Source: Microbacterium pumilum (GTDB lineage Bacteria > Actinomycetota > Actinomycetes > Actinomycetales > Microbacteriaceae). From it: 64,000 nt of DNA. The position numbers and the translations under genes are program-made. The stretch spans positions 1,860,001-1,924,000 of the forward strand of contig NZ_BAAAOH010000001.1 in NCBI RefSeq assembly GCF_039530225.1. Direction: 5' to 3'. The notes under the pieces were generated by a model. That model ran no database searches. It had not been told where the DNA came from and worked only from the letters and a program-made list of their open reading frames with translations. How positions within the stretch are numbered: the stretch's first letter is position 1; each line of letters opens with the position of its first letter. This document shows positions 41,296 through 53,764 of the stretch, one piece after another.

Positions 41296-44001
41296 TCAGG
41301 CCGCGGCGCGGCGCGCGATCCGCGCGCGGCGGATCCACTTCTCGACCTCGACGAAGATCGGCACGACGAGTGCGAGGCCGATGCAGATCAGCCACTCGTT
41401 GCCGGTCAGCGACACCGTTCCGACCAGTCTCTGCAGGAAGCCGATCTCGACCGCCGCCACCGTGAGCGCCAGCGGAATCGAGAGCCACTTCACCGCTGCG
41501 AGGATCGGCGCCGTGAGGCCTGGTTCGGGATCGCGCCGCATCGCGAGTCCGCCCAGCACCGCCCCGAACGCGGCGATCACGAAGGTCATCGTCACGGGCA
41601 CGTTCGGCTCGGTGGAGCTCAGCTGGTCGGGGTACAGCAGGAGCGGGATGAGCGTCATCAGGAACAGCAGTCCGCCGTAGACGAACCACAGGGTGACGGC
41701 TCCGCCGTTGGCGATCGTCTTCTTCGGGTTGCGCGGGGGCTTGAGCATGATCCCATCCGGCACCGGATCGAGGAGGATCACGATGACCGGGAAGATCGAG
41801 ATGAAGAAATTGAGGAACAGGATCATGATCGGCGTGAGCGGCACGCCTTTGTTGATGTCGAAGATGCTCGCCACGAGGAACAGCAGCACCAGTGAGAACA
41901 GCTGCGACATCTGGTAGCGGACGTAGCTGACGATCTTGTCGTAGATCGCCCGGCCGAGCTTGACAGCGGTGACCAGCGTGCCGAAGTTGTCGTCGACCAG
42001 GATCATCTTGCCGGCCTGCTTGGTCACCTCGCTGCCCGAGCCCATCGCGACGCCGATGTCGGCTTGCTTGAGTGCGGCCGCGTCGTTCACGGCGTCACCC
42101 GTCATGGCGACGACATCGCCGGTCTCCTGCATGAGCCGGGCGAGGCGCAGCTTGTCTTCGGGAGTCACGCGGCCGAAGACGTGCAGGTTCGGCAGAGCCG
42201 CCTTGAGCTCGTCGTCCGTCATGGCCTGGATGTCGGCACCGCTCGCGGCACCGGGGCCGAGGCCGAGCTTCGCGCCGATCGCGGCAGCGGTGATCGCGTG
42301 GTCGCCGGTGATCATGCGCACCTCGATGCCGGCCTGGTGTGCGATGCGGACGGCTTCCTTCGACGAGGGGCGGAGCGGATCGATGATGCCGACGAGCCCG
42401 ACGAGGGTGAGGTCCTTGACGCCGTCCATGGGATCGGCGGGAAGGGCGGCGCCCGGCTCGAAGCGGCGGACGGCGAACGCGAGCACACGCAGGCCCTGCT
42501 CGGACAGCTCGCGGTTCGCGTCGAGGATCGTCTGGCGCGCGTTGTCGATGGCCACCGGGCCGCCTGCCGTCGCCACCGACGAGCACCGGTCGAGGACGAC
42601 ATCCGGACCGCCCTTGACCAGCAGGATGGAGCGCGTCACACCCTCCTCGCTCAGGTCGTGGTACGTGCCCATGAACTTGTAGGCGGAGTCGAAGGGCACC
42701 TCGGCAGTGCGCGGATACTGCGCACGGGTGAGCTCGGCGTCGGCGCCCATCTTCGCTGCGAGCACGATGAGCGCAGCCTCGGTCGGGTCTCCGACCACGA
42801 CCCCGTCGTCGGAGACTGTGGCATCGCTGCAGAGCGTCAAGCCGAGAGCGAGGTTGCGGAAGTCGGGGTTGGGAGCGCCGGCGACGCGGCGGATCTCACC
42901 GGTCTTCTCGTAGCCGTTGCCTGCGACGGTGAACCACTCACCCGTGAAGTAGAGCGACTCGACCGTCATCTCGTTCATCGTGAGCGTGCCGGTCTTGTCG
43001 GAGTTGATGGCGGATGTCGCGCCGAGCGTCTCGACATCCGTGAGGTTCTTCACGACCGCGTTGTGCTCGGCGAGCTGACGCGAACCGAACGACAGCATGG
43101 CCTGGACGAACGACGGCATGCCGGTCGGGATCGCCGAGATCGCCATGGAGATGCCGAGGAGGACCACCGATGCGAGTGGCTGGTCGCGCACCAGTCCGAA
43201 GATGATGATGACCGCCACCGCGCCCCAGGCGATCCAGCCGAGGACGCCGGTCAGCGAGTCGAGTTCACGCTGCAGCGGCGACTTCGCCTGCTTGACGGAC
43301 GAGAGCATCGACGCGATCTGACCCATCTGGGTGGTCATGCCGGTGTCGGTGATCACGACGGTCGCGGTGCCTCTGGTGACCTGGGTGTTCTGGAACACCG
43401 AATTCGCCCGGTCGCCGAGAGTCGTGTCGGGGTCGGGGATGGTCGCGGCATCCTTCGGGATCGGCGCACTCTCTCCGGTGAGAGCGGCCTCCTGCGTCTC
43501 GAGGGTCGCCGAGCGCAGGATCCGCCCGTCCGCGGGCACGATGTCGCCGGCCTCGATGGCGACGATGTCACCGGGCACGACGTCGGTCGCGGGCACCTGC
43601 AGCAGGCTGCCGTCGCGGAAGACCTTGGCCAGCGGGATCTGCATCTTCGAGAGTGCGTCGACGGAGGCCTTGGCCTTCATCTCCTGGCTGGCACCGAGGA
43701 ACACGTTCAGGATCACGAGTGCGCCGACCACGATGCCGACGCTGATCTGGCCGATCAGGAGGCTGATGACCGCGACGATGACGAGCATGACGTTCATCGG
43801 GTCGGCGAGCTGGCTGAGCGAGACCTGCCAGAGCGACGGCGGCTTCTCGGCGGCGATCGCGTTCGGGCCGTGCTCGGCGAGGCGGCGCGCGGCCTCGGCC
43901 TGCGTCAGGCCGCGGTCGCGATCCGTTCCGAGCGCGGTCACCACCGCGTCGGCTTCCTGCGTGAACCAGGGTACAGGCGACGATGTCTCCACGGTGCTCA
44001 T
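41296..44001 (-). CDS. P-type cation-transporting ATPase (type II-like)
   Basis: A 901-residue P-type ATPase with a cation ATPase N-domain, TGES (175-178) in the actuator, the phosphorylation motif DKTGTLT (Asp335), MITGDH, and the hinge MTGDAVNDAAAL. About ten membrane helices are predicted. It resembles bacterial Ca/Mn/Na-type P2 ATPases, but the M4 motif is IPTGMP (291-296) instead of the usual PEGLP, so the ligand glutamate of Ca-ATPases is missing. The ion is therefore uncertain. ATG at 44001 lies six bases after TATCGT on the minus strand. Confidence 0.9.
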   Translation of the reverse strand: MSTVETSSPVPWFTQEADAVVTALGTDRDRGLTQAEAARRLAEHGPNAIAAEKPPSLWQVSLSQLADPMNVMLVIVAVISLLIGQISVGIVVGALVILNVFLGASQEMKAKASVDALSKMQIPLAKVFRDGSLLQVPATDVVPGDIVAIEAGDIVPADGRILRSATLETQEAALTGESAPIPKDAATIPDPDTTLGDRANSVFQNTQVTRGTATVVITDTGMTTQMGQIASMLSSVKQAKSPLQRELDSLTGVLGWIAWGAVAVIIIFGLVRDQPLASVVLLGISMAISAIPTGMPSFVQAMLSFGSRQLAEHNAVVKNLTDVETLGATSAINSDKTGTLTMNEMTVESLYFTGEWFTVAGNGYEKTGEIRRVAGAPNPDFRNLALGLTLCSDATVSDDGVVVGDPTEAALIVLAAKMGADAELTRAQYPRTAEVPFDSAYKFMGTYHDLSEEGVTRSILLVKGGPDVVLDRCSSVATAGGPVAIDNARQTILDANRELSEQGLRVLAFAVRRFEPGAALPADPMDGVKDLTLVGLVGIIDPLRPSSKEAVRIAHQAGIEVRMITGDHAITAAAIGAKLGLGPGAASGADIQAMTDDELKAALPNLHVFGRVTPEDKLRLARLMQETGDVVAMTGDAVNDAAALKQADIGVAMGSGSEVTKQAGKMILVDDNFGTLVTAVKLGRAIYDKIVSYVRYQMSQLFSLVLLFLVASIFDINKGVPLTPIMILFLNFFISIFPVIVILLDPVPDGIMLKPPRNPKKTIANGGAVTLWFVYGGLLFLMTLIPLLLYPDQLSSTEPNVPVTMTFVIAAFGAVLGGLAMRRDPEPGLTAPILAAVKWLSIPLALTVAAVEIGFLQRLVGTVSLTGNEWLICIGLALVVPIFVEVEKWIRRARIARRAAA

Positions 44002-44007
44002 GGCATC

Positions 44008-44013
44008 ACGATA
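44008..44013 (-). promoter_or_regulatory. -10 box, leaderless start predicted
   Basis: TATCGT on the minus strand, six bases before the ATG at 44001. Confidence 0.5.
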
Positions 44014-44069
44014 GGCCGTGGGGCACCACACTGGGGAGCACATCCCGGGTGTCCGGGGGATCGTGTCGG

Positions 44070-44738
44070 TCAGTCGAGCCTGTCGCGGAGGCGCCGTGCG
44101 ACCTCTGCCTGCGGCATCCGTCGCGGGAACACCGCGACCACCACGTCGTCATCGGCCGCGCCGGCGCCGTCGGGATGCACCCCGTAGCGGCGGAGCACAT
44201 CGTCGAGCGCGGCGTGGAGGACGCCGCGGCGCACCCGATCGCCGCGCAGCAGCTGGCGCAGCACGTGGTTGTGCACGGCGGCCACGAGCGCGGCGAAGCC
44301 GACGGCATCGAGCGGGTCGAGCCCCGGAACGGCGGAGCGGAGGTACTCGTCGAACAGTCGCTCGTACCGGAACACCATGACGATCTCGCGCTCGCGAAGC
44401 GCGGGCACCTGGCGGACCACACGGTACCGGCGCCGCGCGACCTCAGGATCGGCCACGAAGTGGCGGAAGACCCGCTCGGATGCCTCGCACACCGCCACCC
44501 ACGGATCGCGATGGCCCTTGGCCAGCCACGCGCGCAGTTCGCTGAGCAGCACCTCGTGGTCGGCGAAGACGACGTCCTCCTTGCCGCCGAACTGCCGGAA
44601 GAAGGTGCTTCGAGACACCCCGGCTGCCTGCGCGATCTGCTCGACCGACGTCGCTTCGAAGCCCTGGCTCTCGAACAGCTCGAGAGCCGCGGCGACGACG
44701 TCGGTGCGCGCGGCGGACGGGGAGGAGGTCTCGCTCAT
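44070..44738 (-). CDS. TetR/AcrR-family regulator
   Basis: A 222-residue regulator with a clear HTH (AALELFESQGFEATSVEQIAQAAGVSRSTFFRQFGGKEDVVF, in parts). ATG at 44738 lies seven bases after TAGGCT (minus strand, 44751-44746), which supports it over the in-frame start at 44765. It is next to the P-type ATPase (same strand, downstream) and divergent from the propeller-protein pair, so its targets may be either. Confidence 0.85.
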   Translation of the reverse strand: MSETSSPSAARTDVVAAALELFESQGFEATSVEQIAQAAGVSRSTFFRQFGGKEDVVFADHEVLLSELRAWLAKGHRDPWVAVCEASERVFRHFVADPEVARRRYRVVRQVPALREREIVMVFRYERLFDEYLRSAVPGLDPLDAVGFAALVAAVHNHVLRQLLRGDRVRRGVLHAALDDVLRRYGVHPDGAGAADDDVVVAVFPRRMPQAEVARRLRDRLD

Positions 44739-44847
44739 CGAGATGAGCCTAGCCCCGAGCCGCATGCTCGCGGCGGCGCACCCGGCGCCAGGACGGGTGC
44801 GGCCCGGGCCGTGCGGCGAGACCCCTCCTGAACGCGATGCCGCGCCC

Positions 44848-44853
44848 TATCAT
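44848..44853 (+). promoter_or_regulatory. -10 box, leaderless minigene predicted
   Basis: TATCAT, six bases before the ATG at 44860. Confidence 0.5.
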
Positions 44854-44859
44854 TTGCTC

Positions 44860-44880
44860 ATGTCGGGGCGTGCACCGTGA
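44860..44880 (+). CDS. Six-codon leaderless reading frame (MSGRAP)
   Basis: ATG at 44860 is placed exactly for a leaderless transcript, and its TGA (44878-44880) overlaps the GTG of the next gene. The GTG has no convincing ribosome site, so ribosomes may load on the minigene and reinitiate. Confidence 0.4.
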   Translation: MSGRAP

Positions 44881-46688
44881 CGCGGCGCAGTCGGCGTCGG
44901 GCCGTCGCGTGGGTCGCGGTCGTGGGCGCAGTGGTCGTCGGCAGCGCCGGTCTGGTCGCCGCGAGCGATCCCCGCGGCCCGGAACTCGGCGGTGCAGCGG
45001 CGGCGTATGTGCCCGAAGACGGTGCCGCCGACTGGGTTCAGATCGAGGGACAGAGCGGGCCGCAGCAGCGCGAGAACGGGGTGACCGTCGCGGTGCCGGT
45101 GCTGTTCGAACTGCCGGAGATCGCCCGCACGGCGGCGATCGCCGGGTACACCGAGGACGAACTTCGAACGGCACGGCACTGGACCGTCCGAACCACGCCG
45201 GCCGACGTCGCCGGCGGGCAGAGCTTCGTCACCACCGACCTCTACTCGGTGACAGCCGCAGGCGTGCGCCTCGTCATGTCTCTCGGGGCGGCGAACTCGT
45301 TCGTCTTCCAGCCTGGTCCCGTCGTGCTCGCCCCCGACGTCCGTGACGGCGCCTCGTGGACGAGCGAAGGCGAAGGATGGTGGGTCTCTGCGCCGCAGCC
45401 CGGTGAGGAGACACCGGCGGTCCAGGTCAGCTATTCGGGCGTGTACTCGGCAGGCGCGGTGCGTGACGACTTCCTCGCCGAACACGACGGGCAGGACTGC
45501 CTGCAGGTGGACGGCAGACTCGAACTGGTCGAGGCGACCACGCCTGCGAGCGGAGAGGTCGTGTTCGACGAGGCCGTGCTCTGGTGCCCGGCACGCGGCG
45601 CGGTGGCGAGCGTGACATCCGTCGGTGGCGGCGCGCCGGTGCGGAGCGGTCCCGCTGACCCGGCCCCGTTCGATGCGCCCGTGACGACTGTCGCGGCATA
45701 CGACTGGCCGGACGACTGGGCTGTACATCCGCTCACGGTCGCGCACGTCGATCCGCTGTTCGGTGAGACACCGCTCGCCCTGACCCCCGCCCTGCAGCCG
45801 GTCACGCTCGGAGCCACGCTCGCCGTCCCGGACGGCAACACCGGCAGCGTGGGGCTGTTCGCCCGCGATGGCGACGTGCTCCGGCGAACCGCCATCCTGC
45901 GTCCAGGCGGGGACGTCAGCGTGCTCGGCGCCGCCGAAGGCGTGCTGCTCGCCGCGACGACGCAGCGGAACATCGTGGCGTATACGACCGACGGCATACG
46001 TCGGTGGGTGGCCCCGATCGGCGACGTCCTCGTGGCACCACCGATCGCTTCGGGTACCGGGAACGTGCTCATCGCAGGGGTCGACGGACGCGTGCGAGCC
46101 CTCGATGCGGGCACCGGCGAGGAGGTGTGGGCGACCGACGTGTCTCCTGACGCGCTGGACGGTCTGTTCCGGGCCGATGACGCGGCTGTCACGGTCGACC
46201 GAGCGGGTCGCGTGACAGCGCTGTCGCTCAGCGACGGGGCCGTGCGATGGTCCGCGGAAGAGGAGAACCTCGATGCGCTGACCACGACGGACGACGCGGT
46301 CTTCATCGCGCGCGACAACTCCCTCGTGAGACGGGATGCCGCGACCGGCACGCTTGCGTGGTCATCGCCCACCGACACCGGAGCCGACGGGGTGGCCGCG
46401 GTGGGCGACGCGATCGTCGTGCTCACGTGGTCGGATGTGCGCGCGTACGCCGCGGGCACCGGTGCGCCGCTCTGGCGTGCGGCGGGCGCGGATCGCGCCG
46501 TGACGGACGGAGACGTCATCGTGCTCGACGGCAGGGGACCGACGCGTGTGCTCGATGCAGGCGGTCGAGGTGAGGCGGACTTCGACATCGAGCCCGAAGG
46601 ACTGGGCTCGGCGCGGTTCCTCGTGGGGGATGCCGATGGCGCCTGGGTGATCGACAGCATCTCCGGAACGACGTGGATCGGCCGATGA
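44877..46688 (+). CDS. Membrane-anchored PQQ-like beta-propeller protein
   Basis: A 603-residue protein with an N-terminal membrane anchor or signal (about 12-31). The C-terminal half (about 300-600) contains PQQ-like/quinoprotein propeller blades: DGRVRALDAGTGEEVWATDV, LSDGAVRWSAEE, DAATGTLAWSSP, AAGTGAPLWRAAG. The N-terminal half (about 40-290) is not recognised. A scaffold or sensor role outside the membrane is likelier than an enzyme. It overlaps the following membrane-protein gene by ATGA. Confidence 0.7.
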   Translation: MTRRSRRRAVAWVAVVGAVVVGSAGLVAASDPRGPELGGAAAAYVPEDGAADWVQIEGQSGPQQRENGVTVAVPVLFELPEIARTAAIAGYTEDELRTARHWTVRTTPADVAGGQSFVTTDLYSVTAAGVRLVMSLGAANSFVFQPGPVVLAPDVRDGASWTSEGEGWWVSAPQPGEETPAVQVSYSGVYSAGAVRDDFLAEHDGQDCLQVDGRLELVEATTPASGEVVFDEAVLWCPARGAVASVTSVGGGAPVRSGPADPAPFDAPVTTVAAYDWPDDWAVHPLTVAHVDPLFGETPLALTPALQPVTLGATLAVPDGNTGSVGLFARDGDVLRRTAILRPGGDVSVLGAAEGVLLAATTQRNIVAYTTDGIRRWVAPIGDVLVAPPIASGTGNVLIAGVDGRVRALDAGTGEEVWATDVSPDALDGLFRADDAAVTVDRAGRVTALSLSDGAVRWSAEEENLDALTTTDDAVFIARDNSLVRRDAATGTLAWSSPTDTGADGVAAVGDAIVVLTWSDVRAYAAGTGAPLWRAAGADRAVTDGDVIVLDGRGPTRVLDAGGRGEADFDIEPEGLGSARFLVGDADGAWVIDSISGTTWIGR

Positions 46689-48502
46689 GCGAGACGACCG
46701 AACCGTCGGCGCCGGTGGGCCGGACCGGGAGCTTCGGGCGGGCGGTGTGGCTCGTCATCCGCGACTTCCTGGTGTTCGTGCTGGTCGAGCCGGTGCGCCG
46801 TGGACGGCTGCGCGGCTATCGCTGGCCACGCGGCCTCGCACCGGTGGTCGTCGTGGCCCTCGTCGGCTATGGGGTCGCGGCGGTCACGATCCTTGCAGCG
46901 CCACCGCTGCGAGCATCCTCAGCCCTCACCGTGAGCACGGGGGCGATCGATCTCTCCATGCCGCAGCTCGCGGTCGGCCCGATCCTCGCGCTCGTGGTGC
47001 TCGCGCTCGCGTTGGCACAGACGGCGGCACTCCACTCCCCGCTCTGGCTGACGATCGTGGTGACGTTCATGTCGGCACTGGTGCTGCTCTCGATCGGGGC
47101 GAACGACACGGGCGATGCCGGCGTGCTCTCGACCGGTCGGATCGCGTCGGGGCTCGCATCCCTGGCGCTCGTCGCGCTGGTCGTCATCCGGCGCCGCCGT
47201 GCCTACGCGTGGGGGGAGTTCGTCGCGGCGTTCGCGGTGATGGCGGCGGGAATCGGCGTGCCCGCGTGGATCGTGGGCCGACGCGGCTGGGTGTTCGGGC
47301 TGGAACCCGGCCCGGTCGTCCTCACGTCGATGATGCAGAGCATCGGGGCGCTGGCGATCCCGGCCGCGCTCGCCGCAGGGGCGGCGGTCGCCCAGCTGTC
47401 GTGCTCGATGGCGACCGAGTCCGTCGCGTCGGTGCGACGGCACCTGCACGTCGCGGTGTCGGCGGTGCTGCTCGCCGGACTCGTGGCGTGGCGCGTGTGG
47501 GCTGTTGCGGCGGATGTCGCGGCCGGCGACGGCACCAGCATCCCCGCCATCGCTGCGGCTGTGACCCTGCTCGCCCTCGTCACCGGCGGTTGGCTGCTCG
47601 TCGGGCGGGTGAGGGCGACATCGTCGCCGCCGTCGCCCGCCGACCTTGAGGCGCGGTTCAGCGCAGTCGCGCAGCCGATCGCCGCCTGGCTCACGATCGG
47701 CGTGCTGCCGTCGACGGCGCTCTTCATGCTGAGCGGGATGACGTTCTCGTACACGTTCGCAGATGGCCCGGCCGGGGTCATGAGCACACTAGGCGGGCTG
47801 GTGTCGGAGTCCATCGTGATCTGGGGAAGTCGTCTTGCGGTCGGGGCGGTGCTGATCGCGTTGGCGCTGCGGGACGCTCGACGTGGTCGGGGTGTGGCAC
47901 CAGAGCTGTACGTTTCGATCGGCATCGTGATCGTGATGGTCTCAGCTCTCGCACTCGCCGGGCTGCAGTCCTGGGCGTGGACCGGCGAGGCGCTCACGAT
48001 CATCGTCACCGTGGCGGCGTGCGGGCTGCTCGCATGGTGGCTGATCCGGCGGCGTCTCACGATCGGTCGAGGCGCGTCGATCGGCATGGTGCTGCTGATC
48101 GCGGCTCTGTTCGACCAGCGCAGCTTCGTGGAGGATCCCCTGCGGGCCGTGCTCGGCTTCACCGGGATCGCGTTCATCCTGTTCGGATTCATCTGGGCGA
48201 TGCTCACCGGCGGTGGCACGGCGAACGGCACTTCGCGCCGCTACCCTCGGGCCAGCCGCGTGCTGTTCTTCCTCGCGAACGCCCTGTTCGGAGTCACTGT
48301 GCTCGCGGTCGCGGCCCTCGCGCGGGATCCGTCCGCCACCATCGACCTCTCGTCGCTCACCGGGCTCGGCGACCAGCTGCTGGGGACGGGGCTGCTGTCG
48401 GCCGCCCTGCTCGCCTGCCTGGCGATCGCGCTCACCGCCCGCGCGCGCGAGGTCGACTCCGAGCCCCCGGCCGTCGCGTCGGGGACTCCCGACGGGCGGT
48501 AG
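46685..48502 (+). CDS. Polytopic membrane protein, unknown
   Basis: A 605-residue protein with 12 or more predicted membrane helices and short loops. I recognise no family. It is translationally coupled to the propeller protein (ATGA overlap), so the two probably form a complex in which the propeller is exported and this protein is the membrane part. It ends at the sucCD promoter. Confidence 0.7.
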   Translation: MSETTEPSAPVGRTGSFGRAVWLVIRDFLVFVLVEPVRRGRLRGYRWPRGLAPVVVVALVGYGVAAVTILAAPPLRASSALTVSTGAIDLSMPQLAVGPILALVVLALALAQTAALHSPLWLTIVVTFMSALVLLSIGANDTGDAGVLSTGRIASGLASLALVALVVIRRRRAYAWGEFVAAFAVMAAGIGVPAWIVGRRGWVFGLEPGPVVLTSMMQSIGALAIPAALAAGAAVAQLSCSMATESVASVRRHLHVAVSAVLLAGLVAWRVWAVAADVAAGDGTSIPAIAAAVTLLALVTGGWLLVGRVRATSSPPSPADLEARFSAVAQPIAAWLTIGVLPSTALFMLSGMTFSYTFADGPAGVMSTLGGLVSESIVIWGSRLAVGAVLIALALRDARRGRGVAPELYVSIGIVIVMVSALALAGLQSWAWTGEALTIIVTVAACGLLAWWLIRRRLTIGRGASIGMVLLIAALFDQRSFVEDPLRAVLGFTGIAFILFGFIWAMLTGGGTANGTSRRYPRASRVLFFLANALFGVTVLAVAALARDPSATIDLSSLTGLGDQLLGTGLLSAALLACLAIALTARAREVDSEPPAVASGTPDGR

Positions 48503-48508
48503 TAGGCT
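48503..48508 (+). promoter_or_regulatory. -10 box for sucCD
   Basis: TAGGCT lies immediately after the previous stop. The predicted leader is about 70 bases; no riboswitch was recognised in it. Confidence 0.45.
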
Positions 48509-48584
48509 GGGGGATCGGTCGAGTTGTCTCGACATCAAGACGCTTTTCGGCGTCATCCCCATCGCCCCAGCGAAGGACTGCACT

Positions 48585-50662
<2,078 letters not shown>

Positions 50663-50706
50663 TCACAAGCATCCGCCCTCGTCATCTCGTGGGTGACCTG
50701 GACAGG

Positions 50707-50786
50707 TCATTCCCGTGCTGGCTCGCCGAATGACCACCGACGATGCGTCGTGCGCGTGCGGGCTCGCCGAGCCAGCACGGGAATGA
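50707..50786. terminator. 80-bp palindrome (23-bp arms, one mismatch)
   Basis: Arms 50707-50729 and 50764-50786 pair with one mismatch around a 34-base loop; the outer bases are TCATTCCCGTGCTGGCTCG. It lies between sucD and a convergent gene. Terminator or dispersed palindrome. Confidence 0.7.
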
Positions 50787-50824
50787 CGGATGGATGCCGC
50801 GACCAGGCGTCTCAGCTCGAGACA

Positions 50825-53698
50825 TCAGGGCGCGGACCATGGCGGAACGCCGGCCAGCTGCCGCAGCGCATCGTCGTATGACTTCGCCCGGTAGTACTCG
50901 CCGTGCGCTCCGACTTCGACCATGTAGCCGCTCAGGTCCAGCTCGGCTGCGTATCGGTCGACGTCGTTGTGCCAGCTCGCATCGGTCGGCTCGATGACCG
51001 TGCTCATCACCGGGAATCCGAGGGGATCGGTGGCGCGCCAGAGGCTCACCCATCGGATCGGGGTTCCATCGCTGTTCCCATCGGTCACGAGCGTGCCGTC
51101 CAGCCGGCCGACGGGCATCGCGGCGGTGGACGCGACGTTGCGGGGGAGGGCCAGCGCGTTCTGCTGCGCCTCGAAGTCCTTCATCCACGGGTCGGCCGCC
51201 CAGAGCCGCGGTCGTTGGACCGGCTGGATCCCGAGCACATCCGGCCCGAGCAGCTCGGGGAGCATCCGGCCGAAGAACGGGCGCAGCTGGATGCCGAAGG
51301 TGAGCAGCGAGATCCGCGACAGCTGCGACCTCGTGCTCTCGACGCTGGCCAGCACACCGAGACTCGAGACCGCGAGAACTCCACCCATGCTGTGGGCGGC
51401 GAGCACCGCACGGCGGTCCGGGCGGCGCAGCCACGCGTTCAGACGGCCGGCGATCTCCGGCACGGCCCGCTCGGCGTAGCAGGGGGGCCCGAAGGGGTGC
51501 CCGGTCTGCGGCAGGTAGCAGGCGATGTCCCACACGATTCCGAGCGGCCGCGTGGCGCCCGACGAGGCACCGGCGGCGAGGACGCCGACGAGCAGGAGCC
51601 CGACCCCGGCGAGTGCGAGCATGCCGATGTCGAGGAAGTTCACGATCAGCTGCTCATTCCCGCCGACCGACCACAGTGTTCGGCTCTCGGCGGTCGCCCA
51701 CCAGGTCCATGCGATCGCGATGACGATGGACACCGCCAGGGTGATCGAGACCACGCCCGCACCGGCCTCGGCGAGGTGCAGCCGTGCGGCGGCGCGACGC
51801 TTCGCCTGGATGCGGGAAAGGAGCGCCCTGGGGGATGGGGGCAGCACACCGCCGCCGGGCACATCGATGGCGATTGCGGGCGGTGCGCCCCACGCCTCCG
51901 CACGATCCGTCACATCGCGGGGGCGCAGGAACGCGATCGCGAGGAAGATCAGGACAGAGACGATCAGACCGAGCAGGATCAGCGCACCGAGCGCGACGTA
52001 GCTTCGCGAGATCTCGAGCCCCATCGCCTCCGGCGCGGGGCCGCCGATCGACACCTCGCCCGTGGCACCCGACGTGTCGGTCCAGTCGAGGTCGATACGG
52101 CCCGGCGGCTCGGGCACATCTCCCTGGGTCCAGCCGAGCAGCGCGGTCGGTCCCTTCGACCCGTTCAGCCAGTCGCCGATCATCACGACGGCGATCGCAC
52201 TGCTGCCTGCGGCCAGCGCGAGGGCGAGGGTCATGAAGACGGCCGGACCACAGCCCGCCCATGCGGTTTTCCATCTGCCGGCGGCAGGGCGCCATGAGAC
52301 GCCGGAGAGCGCGCAGACGGCTCCGGCGATCACGAGCACGAGCGGGGTGTTGCCTGCCCCGTACAGGCGATCGGGTGTCGTCGCGGGCACGCCACCCGTG
52401 AGGTCGGGCGCCGTCGGCCCGAAAGCGAGAAGGAGCAGGATGACGCCGAGCATCACGAACGAGAGCACCAGCACCAGAATGCTCATCCAGTTGGGCCATT
52501 TCGCGCGCCGCTCCTCCTCGGGCTGGATCGTCATGGTGGGAAGGATCGCCACGAGGAGCACTGCGATCACAAGCAGGAGGGCCGCAGCCCACGCCAGCAC
52601 GGCGTAGGGCCAGAACCATCCATCCTGCGGAACATCCATGCAGGTCGCCGAGAGGTCGACCCCTGCGCACGTCGTCCGCCACCCCAGCGACGCCTGCACC
52701 GCAGCGAAGGCAGCGACGAGACACACCGCGGCGGCGAGATGTGCGCGGGCCAGGTGGCGCGTGACCCGGTTCGACCAGAAACCCGGTATCGAGAGCACCG
52801 CCCCGGCGGGCGCCACGGCGGGAGCGGGCTCTGCGCCGTCCGGCACCTGCGGCTTGTCGTCGACCTTGTCGGCCTCGACCTTGTCGGCGGCTCCGGGCTC
52901 GGCCGCGTTGTCCTCCATGCCCGGCAGGACGTCGTAGCGCAGCCGCGAGACGGCACTGATCGCCCAGAGGATTGCGACGCCCGCGACCGGCACGAGCGCC
53001 ATCAGGGCGACGCGCTGACCGGGGCTCCATCCCTCCATCGGCTCGAACACGGACTTCAGGGGCTCGCACCGACTCGCGTCGGCGGCGCACTGGAGCGCCC
53101 CGATGTCGATCGCGAGGGTCGCGAGAGTCGTCGTGAAGAGCAGGGTCAGGATGAGGCCGAAGACCCGGGCGATCCCCGCCGTGATCGCGATCCAGCGTTT
53201 GCGGCCCTTCGAGTCGCCCGGCTGGGTGAGGCGCCGCGCCCACTGGACCGCGTTGCCGATGCTGAAGGGCAGAATCAGCGCATAGAACACGCGCGCGCCG
53301 ACGGCCGCGATCTTGCCGCCCGCGCCCGAGCTGCCGAACTGGGGAGTGGTGCGGACCATGCCGCCCCACGAGTAGGCCTCACGAGTGATCCCGGCGGGGA
53401 CATGGCCGTGCTTTCCTTCTGCCGCCGCCGCGGTGGACTGCCAGAACGAGCCGAGCTTGTCGCCCGACTTCAGCTTGACCGAGTCCGCGGGCACGTCCAG
53501 AAGCGCCGCCGGCGTGGTGTTGTTCACGCCGTGGACACGGAGCTCCAGCACCCGGGGCTCGGACGAAGTGCCCGTCGCGGCGGGCGCGGGCGCTCCGCGC
53601 ACATCGGCAGTCGCAGTCGCCGCCGCTCGTGCTGCGGCCCGCGATACAGGCGGTGGATCGCCGATCGTGCCGTCCGTTGAGGTCCCGATCCCTGCCAT
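50825..53698 (-). CDS. Large membrane protein with hydrolase-like domain
   Basis: A 957-residue protein. The N-terminal region (about 50-110) has [18 protein letters not shown] and REAYSWGG, patterns seen in actinobacterial lipase-like membrane proteins. About ten membrane helices are spread between 115 and 715. The C-terminal part (about 730-957) has the GxSxG-type elbow [14 protein letters not shown] and may complete an alpha/beta hydrolase whose first strand is the N-terminal VHG segment. The start at 53698 has GGGGG upstream and is favoured over a GTG at 53734. Substrate is unknown. Confidence 0.65.
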   Translation of the reverse strand: MAGIGTSTDGTIGDPPPVSRAAARAAATATADVRGAPAPAATGTSSEPRVLELRVHGVNNTTPAALLDVPADSVKLKSGDKLGSFWQSTAAAAEGKHGHVPAGITREAYSWGGMVRTTPQFGSSGAGGKIAAVGARVFYALILPFSIGNAVQWARRLTQPGDSKGRKRWIAITAGIARVFGLILTLLFTTTLATLAIDIGALQCAADASRCEPLKSVFEPMEGWSPGQRVALMALVPVAGVAILWAISAVSRLRYDVLPGMEDNAAEPGAADKVEADKVDDKPQVPDGAEPAPAVAPAGAVLSIPGFWSNRVTRHLARAHLAAAVCLVAAFAAVQASLGWRTTCAGVDLSATCMDVPQDGWFWPYAVLAWAAALLLVIAVLLVAILPTMTIQPEEERRAKWPNWMSILVLVLSFVMLGVILLLLAFGPTAPDLTGGVPATTPDRLYGAGNTPLVLVIAGAVCALSGVSWRPAAGRWKTAWAGCGPAVFMTLALALAAGSSAIAVVMIGDWLNGSKGPTALLGWTQGDVPEPPGRIDLDWTDTSGATGEVSIGGPAPEAMGLEISRSYVALGALILLGLIVSVLIFLAIAFLRPRDVTDRAEAWGAPPAIAIDVPGGGVLPPSPRALLSRIQAKRRAAARLHLAEAGAGVVSITLAVSIVIAIAWTWWATAESRTLWSVGGNEQLIVNFLDIGMLALAGVGLLLVGVLAAGASSGATRPLGIVWDIACYLPQTGHPFGPPCYAERAVPEIAGRLNAWLRRPDRRAVLAAHSMGGVLAVSSLGVLASVESTRSQLSRISLLTFGIQLRPFFGRMLPELLGPDVLGIQPVQRPRLWAADPWMKDFEAQQNALALPRNVASTAAMPVGRLDGTLVTDGNSDGTPIRWVSLWRATDPLGFPVMSTVIEPTDASWHNDVDRYAAELDLSGYMVEVGAHGEYYRAKSYDDALRQLAGVPPWSAP

Positions 53699-53752
53699 GA
53701 CGCCCCCGATGTTCGCGCCGATGCGATGGGCCACATGCTAGCGAGTGCGGGA

Positions 53753-53758
53753 TACGGT
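53753..53758 (+). promoter_or_regulatory. -10 box, leaderless start predicted
   Basis: TACGGT, six bases before the ATG at 53765. Confidence 0.5.
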
Positions 53759-53764
53759 GGACAG

